A stretch of DNA of 64,000 nucleotides from Ustulina deusta. Lineage: Eukaryota > Ascomycota > Sordariomycetes > Xylariales > Xylariaceae. Positions 23,709-32,953 of the stretch are shown here, piece after piece. A model generated the notes under the pieces. It was not told where the DNA came from, made no database searches, and worked only from the letters and a program-made list of their open reading frames with translations. Made by a program: the position numbers and the translations under genes. Positions within the stretch are counted from its first letter, which is position 1; each line of letters starts with the position of its first letter. The DNA is taken from contig JAJNNX010000023.1 of NCBI GenBank assembly GCA_023159155.1, positions 372,001-436,000 on the forward strand, read 5' to 3'.

Positions 23709-24643
23709 TGGGAACCCGCGTTGCTTTGATCACATCTTACAAGTCACATCATATGAGTAGTTCAGTTATATTGAGTTTCTGTACACAGATATACAGCCAG
23801 TCGCTTATGTTTATTGGGTTTCGATTCACAGGGCGTTGGAAGAGGGATTATACATACTTAGCCAGGCTTTGGTCACGAATGCGGTACCGGCATATGTACG
23901 ATGCCTAGGTTATCATGAGGCTTCGAATTTCAAATGGTTCGGAATTGGATTATGATATCAGTTATGACGAGCTTATTAAATTAAAAAATGGATATTTTAC
24001 CACCCGCCTTTGTGATGAGGTGCCTGTTGTAGAGCACGCATGTTTGCCGGTGACTGTCCCGACTGCTCGCGCGGCTCGGGGCTTGAGAACGAATTGCCTG
24101 ACCCCTATGCATCAGTCCACTATTATGCTCCTTTGTTGGAACACCGTCATGTCCTACGTACGTCTCATGCCTTGGAACTCTCCTGATTCTAGGCCTGTGG
24201 TTCCGTCTCTCTCTCTCTAGCCTCCCAAGCTCTTGTTCACAATTCGATCTCCTCGCCCTTGTCCTTGATTGGTCGCATCCAGAAAACCTAACCCAGAGAG
24301 CTAGGTGGTCAGCTCTCTTGGAAGAACATGGGTACGTAGGACCGGACATTGAGAGGAGAGTCGAGGACGCTTTTCTCCCTCAGCTCCCCGTGCAGTGCTG
24401 GCCTCCAGGTCTTCCTTCCATTCCTGGTTGGAGGGTGTAGTTCCGGTCTGGTGTTATATACGGCTGATACTCGCATCTATATAGCCCGTGGACCTGACGA
24501 GTATAGGCGTCGTGCGTCATGTTTCCTGCAATCAGTGTGTAACTTGCTGAGCGTTGACTAACTAACTGGCGGCAGTTAGCCCCTTCGACTTATCCTTCAA
24601 ATCCATACCCCGTGGCTGATGTAGTAGTAGTCGCGGGCCATGT
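23709..24643. other. Convergent intergenic region, no gene seen
   Basis: This lies between the 3' ends of the phosphoesterase and isy1. It has an AT-rich patch at 23940-24000 and a short CT run near 24206-24220. No open frame shows a family motif. Confidence 0.5.
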
Positions 24644-25471
24644 CTACTGGATCTGATCGAGGAGCTTCCGCCGTCTCCTCTCCATGAGCTCTTGCTGTAC
24701 CTCCTCCAGAGTCGGCAACTCCCACGCACGCCCGTCTCCCGCGTCGCCCGGTAGCGGCTCCCAATCCGGCGGCGGCTTCGCACCTTTCCCCGCTTGCTTG
24801 AGTAGCATATCGAACGCCTCCTTCTCCTTGGCGGCCTCGTACGCCAGGAGAGCCTCGTCTTCTTCGCCCGGCGCATACCCGTAGTACTTGGCATCCACGG
24901 CCTTGCGCAGGTCGTCCCGGGCCTCGAGGGGTTTCTCATCCTGCACCCTCGCCTGACGCGCCGCCTCGAAAAGCTCCTTGACGCCCGGCAGCTCCCGTGC
25001 ACGCCCAAAATACTTGTATCCCTTCCCGCCGCCGCCGCCGGGGATCTCGCGCCCGGTCTCGTCGTAGACCTTGCCCGTGCCACGCATGTAGTTGGGCCCC
25101 CCGAGATTCCGGATCTGCACCTCCCACATGTGCTTCTCGCGCATCAGCTTGTTGATCTCGTCGTTCAGGTCCCGGATCTGGTAGTCGCTGAGGGCGGGGT
25201 CCTGGATCTTGGACACCTTTCGCGAAATCTCCTTCAGCACCTGGCCCCGCCATTTCTCGCACGGCGGGATCGAGTCGACCTCGGTGATGACGCGTGGTCG
25301 GCGGGTCCGGCCGGCGTCGATTATGCCCAGGTCTGCGGCTTGGGCCTCCCGGAAGCGGAAGAGCATCGACTGGGCCTTTTCCGAATTGCGCGCCTGGAGC
25401 GAAGTGCGTTAATTTGCCTGGTTCCACGGCATCGTGGGTTTGGATTGGGTAGCTGAGGTTTTGCTTACCAT
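24644..25471 (-). CDS. ISY1: Pre-mRNA splicing factor Isy1
   Basis: Exon 1 is only the start codon (25471-25469). A 75-bp intron (25468-25394, GTAAGC...CCAG) follows, and exon 2 (25393-24644) gives 250 residues in all. Splicing produces MARNSEKAQSMLFRFREAQA, the conserved Isy1 N-terminus; without it the frame lacks the first ten residues. Further family sequence follows: RRPRVITEVDSIPPCEKWRG, QVLKEISRKVSKIQDPALSD, then RDLNDEINKLMREKHMWE and IRNLGGPNY. The C-terminal part is charged and predicted helical (LLAYEAAKEKEAFDMLLK, then ELMERRRRKLLDQIQ). By family it is a subunit of the Prp19-associated/NTC part of the spliceosome that affects fidelity of the first step. It is intact. Confidence 0.95.
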
Positions 25472-28400
25472 GTTGATTGATTACTGGGTCAGTTCAACCT
25501 GTAGAGACAGATGTAGGGACGGGACGGGATTGTTGGGGTTTCGTCGGCCGCGAAGATGCAGGAAGATGCAGATTGTCGAGGATCAGGCGGGCGTTGTAAA
25601 ACGGAAAAGAAAAGTTCAGGTCCTTAGCAGCCTCATATGTACTTTGCTCATGTACCCGGCAGCTTGGGAAGTGGGGGAGCGTGGACCAATTATAGCCAAT
25701 CACACGTGAGAGACGCGGTCCCTACGTAACTTCGCGTCCAACTGAGACTCTGTCTCTCTCTCTCTCTCTCTTCATCTTCAGGCCCAACTCTTCCTTCCTT
25801 CACTCTTTCTTCATCTTCATTCCTTCACCTTCCAGACAGATAATTCCCCAGCCTAGCATACCTGTGTCCATTCACAACACCGGCAGGCCATTAAATACAT
25901 ATTCGTCAGAGATACGCCTGCCCGGTAGGACCATGACCACCAACGACCTTGGACGATGTCACCTCATTGCTATCCACGACTCTGGCGGAATCAATCCCCC
26001 AATGCCGGCCACCCACTTTCATTCATGCATTTATTCGTTATCTACCAACGCTGAACATGCACCGCGTGTCCACAATGAATACCAATGCTGAAATGTACTG
26101 ACAACTCGACGCATGTCCGCGCAGAGGAATGACTCTCGCTTGAAGTTGACAATCTATAACATATCACGTGAAGAAGAACATCAATCATGCTACTTGCTGC
26201 ATTCTCACTCGCCGCAGACAACTGCGTATTTTCAAAGACAATGTTATTACACTCTGTTAGAGTCACTACATCGCTCTACTCATCTACTCAGAGTCAACTA
26301 CACTACCTGACATCACTTCGCTCTGCTTAGGGTCGCTACCTCACTCTACTTAGAGTCAGCATCTACATAGCATAGGGCCCTGCCCCTCCAATACTCGCAT
26401 CAAATCAGAGCATCAGACCAAAATATTTCATATGGGCATGAAGACCCATCTATCTCATTTACACATCACAGTCCGTTGAAGCTCGACCGTTCCAGGGGGG
26501 ATCGTTCCGGGGGATTCATATGCAACCTTGCGATGACGAATTTATCGAGCTTGTCGGACCCGATCGTCCTAGGACGTTCGGTGCATGACGAGAAAATAAA
26601 GAACAGAGATCCGAGCAAGGCTGGCCACACAATGTGAGTTGGCCGCGACCAACCTCGATCCTGGGCTTCCGCATTCACGGCATCATTCTGGTTTACGAGC
26701 ACACACAAGCTGTTTTCGCTGGCCCGAGCAATGACGACAAAATCCGCACTTCAAGAGAATGCACCATTCAGGTCGCATTTGATGAGTGATTTTAATAGTT
26801 TTCAACCGGAGCTCGTGGTGGTGCAGTGCTCGTTGAACTGCTTGGTCAAGTGACTGCAGTTGTCCTCGAGGTTGTTGCACTACTCTTTTTGTGTTATTTG
26901 CGTCAAGCGAATGCACCCAACAAGATATCCCGGTGATGACCAAGTATATCCAAAAAGCCAAATTTGCAGGCAGCCTGAACGAGCTCCCAGTTGGTCCTCG
27001 GACTGCGCCGGAGTGAGGGAATGGTTGTCAGTGAGAACCGGAGAGCTAATCTGAGGGTATATATCTTGTTAAGTGCTTGTCGCTATCATAAGGAAAGAAG
27101 CAATGCGTTCTTTTTTAATCCCACTCCCAATCTGCCTACCTTTTCTTCATGTTATACTTGCCTTTCGTTGCTGTCTACAGTTGTCACAATCTCATAGGCA
27201 TCTCTCCGGCTCGTCTGCTCCCCGTCGTCAATGAGCTTCTGACGTTCGTATCTTGTTCAGGGCCGAAGTTTGACGCAACATTCTTACCCAAACTTTCCGC
27301 TTTAGGGAAAATCGTGAATGTGCCCTGTAGAGGGCGTTCACCTTGCACATCCTGCAAGAAAGGTGTCATGATACCCTGTACCGCAGGGTCTGTCTCTTGA
27401 TTCACCGCTGGTCGTGATAGCTAAGACTGATGATAACCATACAGGATTGACTATCCGGCCTATACCATTTCGTTGTGTAAACTGAGGACGACAGCTTACA
27501 GGGCAATAGCTAATTACCCGATCGGGATAGGTTAGAATTCAGCTGAACAATCTGGTGATCTGCGTCGTAACCAGACTGACATCGATCAGGACCAAGCACC
27601 AACACTCTCATGACATACCACCACGCCTAGCAAAGTCTAACTCTCTTAACCAGATTAGTGTTTAGTTGTCGTTTCCCTATGACAAATTTTTTGCAGTGCT
27701 TTACTCTTTCACTCCCATCCAATCATACAGACCTTGTGATTGTGAAAGAGAGAACAAGGGACCTAACCCAGATGATACGATTAAGGTACGGAACCAAAAT
27801 AGGAACAAAAATAAGAAACAATGGATGGGGTAATAGAAGGAGGACGGATTGGCCCGATAAGTGGTAGTTAAGTGCAGTAAACATCCTTGGATATAGGTAC
27901 CTATCTAAGTCGCCCAGGGGTAGAAATACGCGGCAAGGACAGTCATGGCGAAATACACGGCGCTTGTGACTCCGCAGCATACGCCATTGTCTCTGTTGTC
28001 CTCGTAATCCATGCTGAGATCATCAGGAATTTCCGCAACCTTTCATCGTCAATCATGTTCATCACTACTCGACCGATTAATAGAAACGCCAGAGCTACCA
28101 GAGCCGATTCACTACGGCATAAATGCGATGTTTCGACGACCTTGACCCTGAAATGTGCGCAAGCAATTCCGGACTCCTAGGCAACCCAACTTCTGCCACG
28201 ACGCCGTTGCGTCAATCCCGAGACTTGTAAAGCTTACCGCTGGTAGCTGGACAGAACTCTGATACGGGAGAGACAAACAACCAAGAAAGCCGTCCGACAA
28301 AGGAGAAGAGATGAACGACCGCGGAAGATATTCTGACCTTGCGTGACCAGCGTAATGTATCCGGAGTGTCTATGATACCAGTATCCAATCAATTGCACTA

Positions 28401-28489
28401 TCGATCGCCGATTCACTGCGTGTCCCCGCCGATTTTAGAAATTATCTTCTCGCAAGATGTCCCCCGCGACACGGCGTTCATGATGTCCA
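25472..28489. other. 3 kb accessory intergenic region, no supported gene
   Basis: The isy1 promoter side comes first, with a CT microsatellite at about 25750-25770. After it, open frames are short, overlap on both strands and match no family I know. A minus-strand piece (28012-27905) reads as a short hydrophobic tail (TSAVYFAMTVLAAYFYPWAT) ending in a stop. It could be a leftover C-terminal exon of a membrane protein, but nothing upstream supports it. A degenerate repeat at 26255-26365 is listed separately. Confidence 0.45.
26255..26365. repeat. Degenerate tandem repeat (ctct.cttagagtca.tac)
   Basis: About four imperfect copies of a word like ctctactyagagtcactac can be read by eye (ctctgttagagtcactac, then ctactcagagtcaactac, ctctgcttagggtcgctac and ctctacttagagtcagc). 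Spacing varies between copies. No function is claimed. Confidence 0.45.
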
Positions 28490-28905
28490 AGGTAGTGGCC
28501 ACACCTATGCACATTTTCACCGACTTCGAAGAGATACGGTAGCTTCTAAAACGCCCTTGCCCTTCGTTGTTTCAATCGTCTCTATCGGCGTTGCTAGAAA
28601 TCAGAGAAGGAGAGGAGAGAGAAAATTTAGGTACTGCATGCAAAGGCCTTGTCGAGCTTTTGTCGGTCATTAGTGTCGAACTACCTTTCGGGGTTGAAGC
28701 GTCGAGGGTCGGGATACAGAGTTTCGTCAGCATGCGGCGGCACCAGAGTCATTCCCACGGGGGTTCCGCCGGGTATTCGCCAGTACTCGCAGAGAAGTCC
28801 TTGTTCGGGGCGATGCGAGCCAGACGTATGCCGAGCACCAAACTTATACGCAGACCCTCTATTAGCACAGCCTTCAAGTAAGGGAGTTGCTTGGGCACCT
28901 TTAAA
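28490..28905 (-). pseudogene. Cytochrome P450 remnant (C-terminal part)
   Basis: On the minus strand, conserved P450 blocks appear in order but in broken frames. From 28905 down there is KQLPYLKAVLIEGLR, holding the K-helix ExxR (EGLR). RLARIAPNKDF follows, then GGTPVGMTLVPPHADETLYP and PDPRRFNPER, the PERF-region. A TAG (28683-28681) replaces the expected Trp after FNPER, consistent with a G-to-A change. It is followed by FDTNDRQKLDKAF, and near 28515 by SKSVKMCIGVA, the heme-cysteine loop (usual form FxxGxRxCxG). The I-helix and N-terminal half are absent. It faces the dehydrogenase remnant on the plus strand. It cannot encode an active enzyme. Confidence 0.78.
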
Positions 28906-29035
28906 TCACAAGTATCGACAGTGGAAAACTTGGCTCGGAGTTATTGCAGAATTTCCTGGGTGTCGAATGGTACGTGGAAAGTGCCACGCGTAGAGCTCCG
29001 GCAGTTGTTTCAAATCCCGCCAGACCTGAAGTCGA

Positions 29036-29433
29036 CACCATTTGAACTATGGCGCATCGAAGGCAGGGACGTGGTTCCTAGCACGAGGGTTCGGGCGGCG
29101 GAATAACAAAATCTTGAGCCTAACTCTGGACCCCGGAAATCTCAAAGCAGGCTCATTTGATGGTACGGCAGCCCGTACCTACTTCGCCGTAAACGCTTTA
29201 CGCATGCTTCACGAGCCTGTGTTTGGCACCTACGCCAGCCTCTATGCTGGCTTATCACCGGATCTCAAGATCGAACACAATGGCACGGATGTTACACCTC
29301 GGGGAATGAGAAGACCCGATAGCGAGATCACGCGTAAGGATATACTCGCTATGGCACAGGAGAGTGAAGGCGGTCTCGGATACCGAAGAAGTTTTGGGAA
29401 TGGTGCGAAGAGTAGTGGAAACCTCATGTTTGA
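29036..29433 (+). pseudogene. Short-chain dehydrogenase/reductase remnant
   Basis: The reading LNYGASKAGTWFLARGFGRR contains the catalytic Tyr-x-x-x-Lys of classical SDR enzymes. It continues with SLTLDPGNLKAGSFDGTAA, then EPVFGTYASLYAGLSPDL and ITRKDILAMAQESEGGLG, as in fungal WW-domain-oxidoreductase-like SDRs. Near 29380 the frame shifts, and the other frame completes PKKFWEWCEE, a TAG (29413-29415), and WKPHV with a natural TGA at 29431-29433. The Rossmann nucleotide-binding N-terminal half is not found upstream, where stops fill all frames. This is therefore a 5'-truncated, frameshifted remnant. Its neighbour is a P450 remnant, so both may come from one lost biosynthetic locus (inference). 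Confidence 0.8.
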
Positions 29434-29717
29434 GATTGAGCTTTTGGTGAGACGGCAGGATGTAACGACTTTCTAGACCACGTGTGACGCGTAAACAATC
29501 AAGTCAAGATCACACGAGCTTCGTTTCCGGTAGGATGGGGGTTAAATTCTGTTTTTATAAACGCTCACAACCAAACTTGCAACAATGCACCGGGCAAATG
29601 CTCGATGGGTAATAACTATATTTTTACGTAACATGTAAATGACCCTAGAGAATTCGCGGAGCTCAAAGAGCTGTAGTATCTCCGGATGGCTTCGGGTATT
29701 ATCGACGTGCTACCATT

Positions 29718-30824
29718 TTAGACTTGCCGCATCTGTGGAACATGACGCTGACTTGTAACTCCTTGCCAGAGCCTCTTCGGACGGCCCGTCTTCCACGAGA
29801 CCCATAACGTCAAGGCGCCGATGAAGAGGCCGAGTATCCCAACAACTATACCGATTATATCAGAGACTTTTAGCCCATCGTCCCCCGACTCTGTCTTGGG
29901 GCTAGCCGCATTTGTTGGGCTGGAGTTGGTGATCGAACCCGTGGACGGCGCGGATGTAATAGGGGAGGAGACAGGATTCGTTTGAGAAGGCGAAGAATTA
30001 GATGTGATGGAAGTATGGCTTTGAGAATCCCCGGTAGTCTCTCGAGTCTCTTGCGATGACGACTGAGATCCTGGCGTCTCTGATGAAACTACGATGAGAT
30101 TTCAGGCGTTAGTCTCATAGATCATGAATTCGTTCTTTTCTCGGAATAGGCATAGCGTATGAGGGTTATAACCACTTTATCATTGGAAGGAGATGATTTC
30201 AATGTGAGTTGGGGCTTCTAGCCTGAAAAACACATGCCTCTTCTAGCCTTCCAAGTGAAGACCGTTATCGGACTACATGTGGATGCCCATGTAGACAAAA
30301 AACGATGCGGCGAGAAAAGCCCGTACGGAAAACGGGGCCCAAGAATACGTCCCGGCACAAGACTTGAATACTGTCTGTGTCGCAACTATCTCGGTGACTG
30401 TAACGGTTGTGGTGAGAAACGCACCTGGGGGTGAGGTAGCCGTTGCCACGGACGTGTAACCATGGGCCGAGCAGTATCGCAACAAAAAACTGGTGGCGGT
30501 GGCCTGGTCGTCGTAGTTAGAGCAGAGGCTGATGACCCTCTCATCGATAAACTCGACAGCTTCTTCCAGGGTGCTCGGCCGGCACAGACACGCGTTCGTC
30601 ATACAGCCCAGTTCGTCGTTCAACGCATCGCCCACGCTACAAAGACCAAAGTTTACCTGGAACGGACATCTGGCGCACGCGCGCATGTCTCCCCAACCGC
30701 TAAGAGTCGTGTACACGATGGAGTCATCTGGGATGGCTTGGGCGGCCACATTTCGCGCAGATATAAGGAGCTGGGTGATGCTCAGAGACACGAGTTCTAA
30801 AGCGGGGTTCGGACGTATCCTCAT
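29718..30824 (-). CDS. CFEM-like cysteine-rich membrane-anchored protein
   Basis: Exon 1 starts at the ATG at 30824. After a hydrophobic N-terminus (ALELVSLSITQLLISARNVAAQA, signal-like) an eight-cysteine module follows. Its spacing is C-x2-C-x7-C-x11-C-x4-C-x-C-x17-C-x14-C by eye, with GCMTNACLCRP in the middle. This resembles CFEM and related fungal extracellular modules. A Thr-rich stretch (LTTTVTVTEIVATQTV) comes after it. Exon 2 (from about 30093, after a CTAAC branch site and TAG) encodes a Ser/Thr-rich stalk, one membrane helix (IIGIVVGILGLFIGALTLWV) and a short basic tail ending at the TAA 29720-29718. The intron donor is not certain: the GTGCGT near 30412 keeps frame but would remove the Thr-rich part. 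Likely a surface protein; its role is unknown. Confidence 0.65.
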
Positions 30825-31679
30825 TGTTGCGGTGAGGATATAAAGCGTCGAGGTGCCGACAAGACAATATACTAGTTAAGTTTTCGGGGGTGAATATGCA
30901 AATTTGAAGACCTTCAAGGTGTAAAACGAGATCTTGTTCACGTTAGATAGTGAGCATCCACCACAATGGTAGCTGTCTGAGTTGGTGTTGATTTCCATCG
31001 CAACATCGCCTTCAACACCCGTGAATCAAAGCCATGGGTATTTCTTATACCTATACTCTTATCATGTCTTGGTATTCCCACATTGTGGCCTAGACTCGTA
31101 GTGCGCCTTGTCGGGAGTTGTGGCGTTCGAATGGTTGATCAGAAATAGGTCGCTACAGACACATCTGGATGATCATCGGTGATAACTATCACGAGTAGTG
31201 AGTACGCTATCACCTATCTAACCTAGACAGCTGAAGTCGACCCAACGTGACGGTGCTCAGCCGCTCCCGCATCAGCTTGGCTGGGGCAATATTCCTCGAC
31301 AACTTGAGTCGAGTTACAGTTAGCTTAACGGCCTATTTCCTTTGCGCGTGATGAACATGGCTAGTGAACAGTGTTGATTAAGCCTCAATCAGGGTCCCCC
31401 GCATTCACCCCTCGCGAAGTCAAAGATCACATATCTGCAAACCCAAAAAGTGCACCGAAAAGGCGAATGTGTCTTAGTGTCAAACTAATGGTTCAAAAGC
31501 GTAGGATATCTTCCTTCCGGCCTAAAAATGTCTGTAGCAGACTCTCATCGTTGGTCCACAGGGTTGTCAAGAGTAGAGTATCGAATATGGTATTTTCCGT
31601 TAAAAAAAGTGCCAAGCCCATCCCCCAAAACGCCAATACATGCAGCATACAACATATCGTGTATCCCGACTCTAGGGTA
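30825..31679. other. Intergenic, no gene seen
   Basis: About 850 bp between the CFEM-like gene start and the 3' end of the receptor gene, both on the minus strand. A TATA-like word (tatcctcaccgcaac context, ataaag at 30840-30845) lies very close to the CFEM-like start and is not assigned. Open frames lack motifs. Confidence 0.45.
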
Positions 31680-32953
31680 TCAATCCTCCGAATTCCAGGT
31701 CACGTCCCGCTGAACCCTTATCCCCCCAAGCGGCACTCCCTCTGACGCTGGCCGCGCGCTAATGTCCGTCCAGAACTCTCCCCGCTCCTTTGCGGGAACG
31801 AGCACGTGTACGTCATCCAGTCTTTTAAAAAACCGCTCTTCGTCATCCGACTCGCGGAGGGCTATGCGACTAAGAGCGGGTTTTGACCCTCCATTGAGAT
31901 ATGTGTGTGATTGCCCCTTGGATGGCTTGGTGGTGTAGCCCGACCGATGCGGAATTGGTGTGTCGCTTGGCGTTCGTCTACCTCGAAGTTGTTTGTATGC
32001 CGGAACAAGGGTGGGCGCGCAGGCGGCAATGATAGCGATGTATATTTCGAATCCACTCGTGGCTGATAACAAGGCAGACGTTGCTGGGATTTGTTAGTCT
32101 CTTTACAATACCCCCCCTTTGACGGCAGACTATATGTACTCACCACCAGTGCCATCTTCTGTTTGGTAATGCAGGAATAGCGAGATCGAGATCAGTCGCG
32201 CAAGGCTTGCAGCAGTTGCTCTACGCATGACATTAGAACAAACGGCTGGGGAGAGAGAGGTCAGGTTCTGGGTAGGAGCGTCACGCACATTCCACCGATA
32301 GAAAAGATGCCAATGATCGAACATTTCTTTTCTTTCGATAATTTCAACTTCATAACCTCGTAAATGGGCAAGCCCACGGTAGCCGCGTCAATGACAACGT
32401 TGAAGGCGCCTGGGACGATAACACTCGCCGGTGAACTGACGCAATGCCCCCCTGGGATTGTTTGATCCCACATGTAGGCGATTGGTTTACACAGCGCAAG
32501 ATTCAGCCCCTCGAGCGTTATAAACCAGGCGATACATGCCGCAGCGAGGATATATCCACCGCGTCGTATTATCGGAGTAGGAAAGACACGAAGGCAGAAT
32601 ATGATGACGGAGAGTCGAATACTAGTCAATCCCGTACCGTACAGGACAGTGCCGATAAAGTTGAGTTTTTGCAGTTCCATTGTTGCGCGTTTGTCGGTCG
32701 CGAGGATCTGTTTATCAAACCCAAGGCCATCGACGAGAAAAGCGATGAAGATTGTGGCGGCGAGCCCATGTAGAACAATCAGCGTAAACAATACCAGCCA
32801 GTCATCCGTATATATCCCAAGCCCGGATATCCGCCTCGACCAGAATCGAAGAGCGACAGCAAGGCTGGAGAGAACGACCAGAAAGGCCGTGGCCGCTATG
32901 TAGCCCCATGAAGAGTGACAGATTCCGAGGGACGACGTCATGGACGATGCCAT
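31680..32953 (-). CDS. Seven-helix rhodopsin-like (Pth11-type) membrane receptor
   Basis: Three exons (32953-32289, 32220-32144, 32083-31680) give 381 residues. Junctions keep frame: GIFSIGG-I-ATAASLARLIS (GTGCGT donor, CTAAT branch, CGTAG acceptor) and EDGTG-ATSALLSATSGFE (GTGAGT donor, CTAAC branch, CCAG acceptor). Seven hydrophobic helices can be counted: TM1 near 16-38, TM2 with DWLVLFTLIVLHG, TM3 with GTGLTSIRLSVIIFCLR, TM4 with AAACIAWFITLEGLN, TM5 with VPGAFNVVIDAATVGLP, TM6 with GIFSIGGIATAASL, TM7 with EIYIAIIAACAPTLVP. The motif sequence (DDW in loop 1, CxPIAYMWDQ...G.C, DAATVGLPI) is that of the large fungal rhodopsin-domain integral membrane family that includes Pth11-like receptors without a CFEM domain. 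The tail is cytosolic, about 110 residues. The ligand is unknown. It is intact. Confidence 0.88.

Noticed and set aside
26466..26961. Minus-strand frames with hydrophobic pieces as a membrane protein gene
   Set aside because: Short, overlapping in different phases, no splice-consistent joining and no recognised motif.
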